A program made the position numbers and the translations under genes. A stretch of 64,000 bases of DNA from Tridacna crocea. Its lineage: Eukaryota > Mollusca > Bivalvia > Cardiida > Cardiidae. The DNA is taken from NCBI GenBank assembly GCA_943736015.1, contig OX031071.1, forward strand, positions 27,295,619 through 27,359,618, written 5' to 3'. Below are positions 33,701 to 45,700 of this stretch, one piece after another (position 1 is the first letter of the stretch; each line of letters begins with the position of its first letter). Below the pieces are notes generated by a model. It did not search any database, had not been told where the DNA came from, and saw only the letters and a program-made list of their open reading frames with translations.

Positions 33701-36700
33701 AGCGAATAAAATGCAAAAGTCTACTATTTCCTAATAGGCTATAGAATGTTCCAGTCATAAATAATAACCAAACATGAGTACATACTGTTCATTATATGAT
33801 GAAAATGTAATGTAATTCAAGTCAAAGCTATAACGTAATTCGCTTGTATTTCAGTGACTTATTTATTCGGAAAATAAATCAAACTACTTTTAACGCTTTC
33901 CCGGCCAAAGAATAAATTATAGACTCCTCCAAACTGAAAGAGTTTGCAGACAATTTCAAATTTGATAAAAATGGCAGAATGGTCTATAAAAGGGTAGAAA
34001 ACACTACGGGAGAAGGAGAAATTGCTCGTTACAAGCAATTTCTCCTTTTCCCACAGTGTTTTCAAAATACTTGTACTGCAGACATGTAAAAACCCGGGCT
34101 TGTTTTGGAAAGGGTTAACTCTTTACCAAAAAACAAAATTTAAGACCAGTCCAATTTGAAAGACTTTGCAGACAACAAAATTAATCTGACTTATAAAATG
34201 AATTTGGTTATGAGAAGAGTAGAAAACAGCATGGGAAAAGGAGAAAATGCTGGTTACCAGCATTTTCTCCTTTTCCCGGACTGTTTTCAAAAAGTCTCTT
34301 CGTCAGGGTCGTTAAAAGTCGGGATTGTGTGGTAAAGAATTAAAGAAACTCAGTGTAACACAAACTGTCTCTCGTCCAGTATTGTTTACTTTTTATAGGC
34401 CAAACAACTGCTCAGTGGCGTTAATTTCTTCCTGTCGGAATTTGAACATGTTTCTTGTTTTTCCAATGCGAATTGGTTCGTTTACAGCCATTAATATAGC
34501 GTCGGCTGTTATCCAGATTGTGTCTGGCTTACCTGGCCACTTGAAGGATTTTTTTTTTGCCTCAATCATGAATGATACAAAGTATTCTTGGTCACTAAGT
34601 GAATTACGTTACAGTTTTTGTGAATTACGTTATCATATAATTCATATATCACATTCAAATAAATCTTTTTTTAAAATTTCTTTAATTCAGATAAGATAGA
34701 AGAATACAAGTGTCAATCTTAAAAATCGAACACCACACATGTTATTTAAATGACATAAACCAATAATGATTACTGTGCAGTTAAGTCTACACATCCGCCA
34801 AGGTCAAAAAAGATAAACAGCACCAGTAAAGGACGTTTACATATGACGTAACTATGAGGTCAGTGTTTACACCGAAAATAACTCGTGTATTTGAACAGTT
34901 TGGTGTTTCGTTCAGATAATCCTATATTCAGTGTATCTTAATTCACTGTAACGTAATTCATCCCAGCATCTAAAATGTGATTTGAATCCTTATTACTTAT
35001 CACAGATAAATGATATCTTGACATATCAGAAAGGCGGACATGGTCTACCCATATTGGTGTTTAATTTCCTTTCCCACTATTTAGTATCTTAGAAAACATG
35101 TATAACGTAATTCACTAAAAATGTGAAAAATTGAAAATTTTAATTTGAATAAAGTGCAATGTATATTTTTTTACGGTAAACCCAAAACATTATTTTAGCT
35201 GTTAAATATGATGCTTATAGAGGGAGAAAAAATATGTTTTGTGCACTACCTTTCGTATTTCATTTCAATGCAGTGGTGTTACTTTGTATAACGTAATTCA
35301 CTATGATTTAAGGGACTGTATACACTGAGACAAAAATATCAAAAGAACTAAAGATTACAAGCTTTATTTCGACTTTGTGCCTCATTCTTTGGCATTTATG
35401 AATAAAATGAACTATACCTTATTCGTACTATGTGGTTTATATTTGTGCGATATTTTCCGTTAATATATCCTTTTGTTTGTGACATGGCTTTTTTTTAGTA
35501 TATGTCTAAAACCAGCTTCAAATTTTCAAATTCAGAGTGTTCAGATCTTGGAGTTGTACATTTATATTTTTGGCAATATCATTTGGACTATGTGTAACAT
35601 ACAAAAGTAGACTAAAGGGCCTAAATTATCTTTTCATTTGACTGTGACTGGAAATTAAGTCATAGGCGCAACTTAATTGATTTTGGACGAGGAAGCATTT
35701 TCAATTTTCAAGTGGAGGGGGGGGGAAGGGGGACTAACTCATTGTGTCTTGAAGAAGAGACGGTAGCTCCAGTCCCGTAGGAAGCATTTTCAATTTTCAA
35801 GTGGGGGGGGGGTTTAACTCTTTTTTAAGGAGGGGGTATATTTGCTTCATCGGTTCGTAAAAAAGGGAACTGTACACATTTATTTAAAGAATGCAAAGAG
35901 CCCCTTTCCCTCCCCCCACTTTATGTCCGTATAGTGCAAATAGCCCCCACCACCACAGCCTTGTTTAGCCAGATCAGTCCAAATTTTTTTTTGAGGGGGA
36001 CACCACATAACTATATATTTTCTGAAAGGTCTGTCCTTGCAGAGCTGAAATATATCTATTTCAACTCATTTGATAAAGAATCTGATTTTTGACAAATTTT
36101 TGAAATTTGAGTCGTTCAAAATTATGTCTGCAAAAATCCACAAAAACTAGAATGATGAAAATGTCCTGGTTGTCTGTAATATCAGTCACAGGTTCTTTGT
36201 TCATTTTCTAGACAATCAAAGATGAATACATAAAATATTATATGAAACTAGTACATGTAATGATTTCAGGGTTCTCCTTTGACCTGGGACTCCAGGTTTT
36301 GACGCTTGGAAATCCAAAGTGACCTGTTTCTGATGCTCAAAATGATTTGCCTAAGCGTCAATGATCAATCTGACGCATGAGATTTCCAGTCAAAGGGTCA
36401 TATAAATTATGTCGCATGCGCCCAACAGGAATGTAGACTATAATAAACATGATCAGTACCAACTGTGTAAAGACGCAGCTCTGTTTTTTCACACCGTCAA
36501 GTGGCGAGTCATTAATGAAAATGTGATAAAGGTGTTAATCCAGTTATCTGGTTTAAAATGACAGGTTTTCAAGTTAACTGCTAATCTAATTAACGAATTT
36601 ATGTCAAAACATGCAACTAATACTTCTAAAAGAATTAACAGATTTGAAAAAAAAAAAAGACTGCTAGAAAAAAACGTGAAAACCCATGACACAACAGGAA

Positions 36701-39700
36701 TCAGTTTGACATCGTGCGATGAGAGGCACTTCAAACTATCTTTTCACCTTTAGTGACAAATTTAAACAGTGAATTTATACATATTTCTTTATGAAACAAT
36801 AAGTGAGAAAAGCTAAAATCTCTGTTTATAAATCAGGATTTTTTTTCTAAGATGAATAGAATAGATTAGATTTGGAAAGGGGGAGGTGGGGGTGGGTGGG
36901 AAGGAGATGGAGGTTAGGTCTTCTTATCTTAAATTATTAGCGCTGAAGGAATAGTGAAAGAATTATTTAGCCATGAAAATAAAAATTAAATCTTAAGAAA
37001 TAACAGTTTAATGGACCTTTAGATTCTCCCTTTTTCCACAATGTTCTAGGCCAAGAAAGACAAATTAAGTCGTTCCAGCCACATATGAATTGTCGTCTGT
37101 AAATGTCTAAAATAATTATGGTCTAGTCATTTCTTTTTTTGTTGTTGTTTGGTAAACAGTTAAAAAATGTTACTTGTGTCCATTTATTTATCAAGATGAA
37201 TTGTATAATAGGGCTGCAATTAAAAGTTCTTCTGTCCACTACATTCCAAGGGTATTTTCTTATTTAATTTCCTACCCATAAACAAAGAATATCAATGGAA
37301 AGTTTTCAGTATTTCACTCATATTTCTCCATGATAATTTTGACCCTTGGACATCACTATTTGACTCTGGGAAATTCCACTTTGACTCTTAAAAATTTAGG
37401 CTCAAGGTTAAGGACTCTTGTGACTCTGGACCTAGTGAGAACCCCGGATTTGAAGAATGTATTTTGCTGTCAAATACAGATGTATAGCTGCAGAATTTGG
37501 TTTTAATAATCCATTACCACACAATCCCTACTTTTGACGACCCTGAGAAAGAAACCCTTAGAAAACATTGTGGGAAAAGGAGAAAATGTTGGTCATTAGC
37601 ATTTTCTCCTTTTCTCAAAATGTTTTTACCCTCCACAAAACAAGTTTTCAAATTTTCAGTCAATTTCATTTTGTCGTCTGTAAATGCTTTCGATTTAGAC
37701 AAACCTAAAATCTTGCCGTTTGGTAACGAGTTTAGAGAATAAAAGCGACAAACCATTCTCTTTTTTAAAACAGCGTCGTACATTTTTCAAATCAATTTCA
37801 ATTACAACCTTTCAGAAAATATAAGGTTATGCAGTGTCCTTGGAAAAAAAATGGGGGGGTGGGGGGGGTTGTACTGTCTACTAAAAAAAGGACGACTAGG
37901 TGTTAAGCCAAGTAAGACTTCTTCCAATCCATACTCATCAATCAATCTAAAATATAGGCTGATAACAAGCAAGCAACTTATAAATAATGATTCCAAATCC
38001 AAATTTCAACGAAGACTCCCATTGCGCTAACGCAGCGTGAGGTTGATCGGTTGTTATGGTCGAAACGACGGGATGCGGTCAAAACGTACCCAAACCAAAA
38101 CGTACCCAAAAAATAAGTCAAAACGTACCCAAAGGTTAGGTCAAAACGTACCCAAAATTTAAGTCAAAACGTACCCAAAGTAAATTTTCACTGTAAAAAA
38201 ATTCAGTGTTAGTTATAGATTAAAAAAATCATGTATCTTACCTTTTAAGGATGTTTTAACTCCAAACTCACTTTAGATCCTTTTAATTCTTTAAAAATGA
38301 CCAATTATTTCAATCCTACGTTACGTTCAATTATGGGTGATGCGTTTATGTCAGGACTAATCAGGTGTAACAAACTAGTTGTCATTAACATTTTTATTTT
38401 CATAAAAAATGATTACAAACATTTGTACACAATGCTACATCGCATTAATTATATCCCCCAGCCCCTTTTCAAAGTTAACAAAAATAAGTTGGATCAAGTC
38501 AATTTAAGTTTATGAGTAAAATAAAAATGTTCAATGATATTTAGTTGAACATGTTTTTTTTTTCACCCAAAAAAAGCACAGGTTACCTTTTATTACACAA
38601 TCTTTAGTATTTACAATCCTTCTGAAAAATGGCTTTTTACAAACTTTTAACAACTTCCTCTCCTTTCTCACGATGTTGTTTACCCTTGGAAGCCTTATAT
38701 TATATCAGATGTTTGCAAATGTTTTCAATCTGGGAGAGTCCAAGATTTTATTGATTGGTAAAGAGTTAAGTTTACAATATTTTCAGTGCAGAATATATCT
38801 TATAATATTCGCCCTCTAGAAAAATTGTTAATATTTTAATTAACTGAAAAGTTGTGTAAATATCTATACTTATAATGATAAGAAGGTGTAACCGAGTCAC
38901 CACTCATAGATAACAAAATCTTGTACTTATCCATGTTTAGGGAATTTCCTGATGATAAAAATGTCACAAAGAAGAACTTCCAAACGAAGAAAAGGAAAAT
39001 ATGAGAAAAATTTCCATTAGAGCATTTAATGAATTTAAAAAAATCAACCCTTCAGTTTTTCATCTGAAGCAAACTGTCTCTCAAATCATCAATATTTACA
39101 AAGCATTCAAATATATAATCTGGCGATATACAACATTATTAAATACCACTGTGAATAATTAATTTATTCACCACATAATTATAGTTTGTTACACTCTTTT
39201 TGGGTGTGAAAATTGCACTTTTTGTTATCCAAACAATGTAATTAATGTATCTCAGTTTTTATAATTTTAAGTGCTAATTCTTATGAAGATTTTTTCCCGA
39301 TTTTTTGTTATGGATAAAATATATATTAATAATGATCCTTAACGATATCAAGGTATCTGATCCTTTTTCCATAATGTCAATTGTATTTGCCTAAAAAGAG
39401 AGATACACACTGTAATTTTATCATAAATTGTTTGATTGACTTAGCTACATGTTCTGTGATAGCTTCATTATTTGTTTTAATCATGTAAGGCAAATTTGAA
39501 ATAAAGCAGAATTAAAAATTATCATCATCAAGATGGTGAAAACAATATTTCTATTAATTTTCGGAAAGATGGAAGATAAAAACACTACAAAAATAATAGG
39601 TACATTTTGACTTCATATTAGGTACGTTTTGACTCCACTTGGGTATGTTTTGACTCCACTTGGGTACGTTTTGACTTGGGTACGTTTTGGTTTGGGTACG

Positions 39701-42700
39701 TTTTGACTGTAAACCGAAACGACGGACATTTTTTTTTAACGCTTTCAACTACTGTTCCTGTCCTTGATAATGAAATAGATAAAAAAAAAATCGATACATC
39801 AACTCGTAAACTATCCATTTACATAACTAAATGATACAGTATTTGCAGCTGTCTATCTCAGTTCTATGTAAAATCGGAAAAGTTTGGTCAAGTTGATTCT
39901 TTTTCGAGTAAACCGGAAGTAGGTTTTCATGCGAAGTACTCGGTCTTTATCATTGCCAAGGGAGGGAAATCATTTGCCGCCGATTTTTCAAGTGCGAATT
40001 ATTTTGAGGGGGGTATCTTTCTGGGAATATCGCTTAAAAGCGCTTATGTTCTGTACAACAATTATTTTTTGCTCTGAATAGAAAAAATGGCTGCTGAATT
40101 CATTTTCATGTGAAGAGGTCTGAAGCGTCCAGTCATTTTTTAGCTAGATCTATATAGCGCTCCAAGTAATGGCAATATTATGAACAAGTTTTTGAAGTAG
40201 ATCTAGTCAATTGAAAATTCCCAGATTTTTTTTACAAATACCCCATAAGAGCCTTTCAGCCTCATTCTGGTAAAATTTCATGACGTTTACTTTCGTTTTC
40301 GTTATTTTAATAGAATCACTTCGAGGACTCCCATTGCGCTAACGCAGCGTGAGGGCGGCCATTTTCTGAATGAAATTCCGGAAAGGTAAATTTTATCGCG
40401 ACCATTGCGGCATGTACGAACATTTAATATCAAACATTCATGGTATGAAATGAAACTTTAGTATCTTAACGTTGAACCCCTCAAGTGAAAAAGACAGGGT
40501 TATTGATTATATAGTTTATATACAGCTATAAACATGCATAGGTTTAGCTGGAGGCAGATAGGAAAGCGGTAGCTATAAATAGCGCTGACCTCGCTACCTT
40601 GTTTCTTGACACATCAGAATTTCACTAACATTCTTTTCAAAAAGAGTATCTAGGGGACATCTCTGTGAATTATTTCAATATCTGAAAAATGGTTTAAGAG
40701 AAAGAGATTTTCATAGAATTTCTGTAAGTCCCATACATTGCACAAAGTGCCCCCCCCCCACCACAACCCACTACGGCCATGTTTTTCGATGGAACAAAAT
40801 TTTGAATACATGTTTTGGAAAGGGTCACCCATGCTACATTCTTGTGAAATGATTTCAAAATCTGACAAGCGGTTTCAGAGAAGATTTTGAAAGAATGCAA
40901 AAAGCCCCCAAACCACTAGTCCTATTTATAAGACCCTACGTACGTTATTTCACATTTTGACATTCATCGTGTACGTAGGGTCTTATCGGGCCCTTCATAG
41001 GTTCCTTTAGCAAACTCCGACATCAAATCTTGTCGCTGTTTGAGCAACAAATTTGGATACTTAGAATGCAAAATGCCCAATGAAACTGGTATCGGTAACA
41101 AGATAAATCAATATTGAACCGATATTAAAGACTTGGTTGTAAAACACTTACGTTTTATGAGTTGAATCCGCTTCTATTTCACACTACCCTATTTTTGAAG
41201 TATAACCGGTATGTAAATGTGTAGTTATCGCGGGTTGACGGCAACTAAACGAAATTTTTTGAACGAAATTCCTTTCCCCTTTCCTTTACCTCCATTAAAG
41301 TGTTACAGAAAAGGGCAACCCTCATTCACAAATATAATTTTGCCTAGAAAGAAGTACTGAATCGTTTAATGGCCCATTACAGACGGTTATCTAGTTTTAA
41401 GACTATTCATAAATAAAAGAAACGTCGAGAGAATGTCTAGTAACTCGTCCCAAATCAGGTTCGTTCCCATGTTTTCTGAATCGATTTCGCCGGATTCCCA
41501 TCCAACCCGAGTTCCTGATACTTTTTGGAAGTTGTGCGTTAAATAGAGTGATAAATTATTTGAATTATTGGTTGTGTGTTACATATCGGATTTTATTATG
41601 TTTTATGTGCATGGCCTTATTTTACGTAGATAAAGACATGGACATTTATAAATGAACGTACGACAGTAAGGCTCCAACTATTTAGGTGAACTTTAATGTT
41701 GGAAAGTATTCAAAAGCTTCATTTCATTATAGAGAAATTAGATCTATCGTCGATCGATGTGTTTTCGCGGGGTGCATGTTTTTGAACCCTAAATGCATCC
41801 CAGTTTTCTTAGGCACGATGAAGTGAAAGACGTCACCTTTCTTTTTACGAACGCCTTATTTAAATGCAAACAATGGTTTCACTGCTGTTAATTTAGGAAC
41901 TGCAACCAAAACAGGACCGTATGCATATTTTTAAAAGAAAGATCGGTTTTAGTGGTATTTTATGACGTTTTTCCAGAACACTCGCTCTTATTACTGAGAG
42001 TGAATATTTCCAACCAGTCCTACTAAAATACGACATGGAGAGAACTTATGTATACGTCATGGATACGCCATGGGAGTTTTTGCACGCCACAGCTGTTCCA
42101 TAGCAATGAAACCCTTTGAATACTACACTGAATATTTTCAGGTGATTTATGATAAAGTAGTTTTGAAGAAAATTCCTAGTCCTTCTTCATAGCTGCTAAT
42201 AAATTGATAGAAGGAACCGAAACCGGTATTTCCACTCAGGGCACACTTAACCCCTGAGCTGTAAATCTGTGGTTAAGTTCATATTAGAGGGTTGGACAAT
42301 AACGATTCTAAACTGCATATTTATGATTTGCAACAAAAAAAGTCTGTTAGATCAAGATAATTATGAAAGTTTTCTGTTTAAAGCAATTAAAAAGCTGAAA
42401 AGGTGGTCTGAAGTCTCTGACCGGGCTGAGTGTAACGGAACATTCTGTTGTGTCATGGGTTTCTGCGTTTTTTGCACCAATCAATTTTCCATGTCTGTAA
42501 ATTTATGGATACGTATTTCCGCATGATTTGAGAAAGATAATGTCAATAAGAGTGTCAAGTTACTGCATAACTGTCATTTTACACGAGACAACGGAAAAAG
42601 TGACACTTTATTGTTATTTTTTTTTTGGCGTGAGTTTTCGCGTGTAGCCAAAATTTATTACATGAATTTCAACTCCACAACTTGATTTTCGTACAAATTT

Positions 42701-45700
42701 GCTTGAGCAGAAATACTGCAAAAAGTGTATTTTTTTTTTTATTTTCTGGTATTCTAGTGCTTCTGTCAAGAGAAGACCAATAGATGTTAAATTTTACACA
42801 CGCCCGACCCGTTCATCGCGCTTCACAAACTGAGCTAATTGACTAAAGAACAGTTCATTTATATTATGCATACAGTTACTTCTGGTGATAGGATGCATTT
42901 TACTTGAGTTCTGGTATACGGTATGTTTTTCATGAACTGTGCAATGGATATATAAAGCCACGCAATGAGGCAGGGGTTTCCCATGTCTAAATTCAGCTTC
43001 TGGCACAATACCGAAGGCTGAGTATGTTGATATCGTATATACATGATACAAGTAGGGAGTATGATTATACAGGCATTTCACATTAATTTATGTTAGGGTT
43101 TTAGAAATAATTTTGGTAAACAGAACTTCAGAAAATGGTTGCCAAATCTAAGGTTACAATCCGTGCAAGGGTGGGGGGGTAATCTGATTTCGTTCAAAAA
43201 TGGTTTGGAAATTCGTTTTTTTATTTAACCCGAAATATGCTTGTAAACATGGCGGCTTTTGTGTTGAAAAAGTTACACGATTGAACTCAAGATGAATATA
43301 TCATGAATGTGGCCCTTTTTCAGAGTCAGAAATGTAAATTTGTATCCAGTTAAGTTATCTATCATGTTTACTTGGGTGCTTTTTCACTGTTATCCCGGAA
43401 CTTAGGAAATCAAATTTGCTACATAAAACTAAGTAGGGCCCGTTTAGACGTAACATGCAAAAGAAAAGTAAAATGTTAAATGTCCGAAAAATAAATGTTG
43501 AACGGCAAAGAAGCATGTGTACGTCTAAATATTTGGACTACCAAACCACCACCACCACAGCCATGTTTTTCAAAGGATCAAAATTTCCCAAACTTTTTTA
43601 AAAAGGGTCACCCTAGGAACATTTCTGATTGATTGATTGATTGAATGTATGGTGTTTAACGCTGTTTTCCGAATTATTTCAGTTATATCGCTGCGGCCAG
43701 TGCACCTATCCATGCTTTCTTGGAGTTTCTGTTGCTAGTACTCCGCACAATATGCTTTCCAAGCCACTGGCTGCTTTCCCTAATAACCATCGTCGAAACA
43801 ACAATGAGCGGTGAGAGAGAGCAATGAATCCTGTCGCAATGACTATCATCAATCCTCGGAAAGAAATTGGCCGAGCCGGATATCGAACTCACGACCTCCT
43901 GTTCTCAATCCTGTATGCTATTGACTGAGCTACCGGGGCTTGGCGGAACATCTCTGTAAAATTATTTCAAAATCTGATAAGCGGTTTCAGAGGAGAAGAT
44001 CTTTAAAAAAATTCTTAGAAAATTCCATTTGGTTGCCAGAGGTTTGATAGAATCAGATTCTGTGAACAAACTTTAAAGAGGATCTCCCAAGGAACATTAC
44101 AGCCATTTTGGTCCAAATTGACCGTGCAGTTTAGGAGGACAAGTTAAAGACTTGTTGACATAGCAAGATGCAAAGAGCACCCACCATCACCACGACCACT
44201 ACCACCACCACCACCACGGGGCCTGCCCAGGTGGCTCAGTGTTGAGCATGTCAGACTCATTACCTGGTGGTTGTGAGTTCGATACCCGTGTAACATTATG
44301 AATGAGTCTAAAAATAGATACACCTAGCCTGCGTGAAACTCAGCTATATTAACCCTCACTGGACAGAGCCCTTGTCTTTCCCTTCAGTCATTAGGCCTAT
44401 GTAGATTATTGTGTACCGTTAAACTGTTCCTTTACTTCTTGTATATTAAATAGTTAACAGTCACATCTTGTGTTGTTGATTAACTATAATGCAGTTTGAG
44501 GGAACTCTACATATATTATTATTACTGTTATGAGCCCAGTAACATTACAACCCAGTTGAGTCGAACTTTCTTTCCGGCGTAATTTCGCCTCTCATCTCTT
44601 CGAGAAAGCCAGGAAACACATGAGCCCGCTTCCTCCTCCTCCTCCTCCTCCTCTTCCCCCCCCGTTCCTACGGGCCTGGGGTAGTACTATATAAACGACC
44701 AAGAGAACGTTTTATTTTTTTAAGTATTTTTATATGTAAATAACAACTCATTTTAGAAGGCAATTAGCACTATACATTCAAACACGATCGATAAGGAAGT
44801 GTGGGACGAGCAAGCGGACGAACAAAGCCCTGAGACGAAAAAGCCCGGAGCCACTCATCTCACATGGCCATGGCGGACTATGACAACCAAGTGTTCCGAA
44901 CATACCTATTTCGTTTTCTGGAAATAGCATTTCGTTTTAACGATTTAGTATTTCGATTTCTCGAAACAGTATTTCGTTTTCTCGAAAAAGTATTTCGTTT
45001 TAACGATTTAGTATTTCCTTTTAACGATTTAGCATTTCGTTTTCTTGAAATAGTATTTCATTATAACGATTTAGTACTTCGTTTTCTCGAAATAGTAATT
45101 CGTTTTAACGATTTAGGATTTCGTTTTCTCGAAATAGTAATTCGTTTTAACGATTTAGCATTTCGTTTTAACGATTTAGTATTTCGTTTTCTCGAAATAG
45201 TATTTCGTGTTAACGATTTAGTATTTCCTTTTAACGATTTAGCATTTCGTTTTCTCGAAATAGTATTTCATTATAACGATTTAGTACTTCGTTTTCTCGA
45301 AATAGTAATTCGTTTTAACGATTAAGGATTTTATTTCGTTTTAACGATTTAGCATTTCGTTTTCTCGAAATAGTATTTCATTATAACGATTTAGTACTTC
45401 GTTTTCTCGAAATAGTAATTCGTTTTAACGATTTAGGATTTCATTTTCTCGAAATAGTAATTCGTTTTAACGATTTAGCATTTCGTTTTAACGATTTAGT
45501 ATTTCGTTTTCTGGAAATAGTATTTCGTTTTCTCGAAATAGTATTTCGTTTTCTCGAAATAGTATTTCGTTTTAACGATTTAGTATATCCTTTTAACGAT
45601 TTAGTATATCCTTTTAACGATTTAGCATTTCGTTTACTCGAAATAGTATTTCGTTATAACGATTTAGTATTTCGTTTTCTCGAAATAGTATTTCGTTTTA

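Larger units (their letters stand above)
32734..35689. mobile_element. 2956-bp element with 25-bp terminal inverted repeats and AGGA target duplication
   Basis: Left terminus CGTCCAAAATCAGTTAAG, continuing to TTGCGCC; the right terminus is its reverse complement with one mismatch over 25 bp. AGGA flanks both ends (32730-32733, 35690-35693). It sits inside the first unit of an 80-90-bp tandem repeat whose second unit (about 35741-35825) reads CCGTAGGAAGC without interruption, giving an empty site. The interior holds ten copies of TAACGTAATTCA, a perfect hairpin (32864-33065), a 47-bp tandem duplication and two MITEs. No transposase frame is visible, so it is probably non-autonomous. A 4-bp target duplication is known for Sola, Ginger and some Academ families; I do not assign one. 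Confidence 0.85.

Noticed and set aside
32734-35689. Polinton or virus-like element
   Set aside because: The size is far too small, and no polymerase, integrase, protease or capsid frame can be seen.
38078-38182. Direct repeats at regular spacing resembling a CRISPR array
   Set aside because: Spacers are only a few bases, the unit is mirrored in inverted orientation at the other end of an element, and the context is a eukaryotic genome.
42269-42526. 85-codon plus-strand frame with several cysteines
   Set aside because: No splice context, no recognised domain, no repeat support; length is within chance for this base composition.
43875-43945. tRNA gene on the minus strand
   Set aside because: The tRNA-like head is fused to a SINE body with an (ATCA)n tail and lies inside another repeat.
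44864-45325. 153-codon open frame of repeated FRFLEIV and FRFNDLV
   Set aside because: It is the 21-bp minisatellite read in a frame that happens to lack stops; 21 is a multiple of three. The start codon lies in the element's flank and the frame breaks when the array changes.
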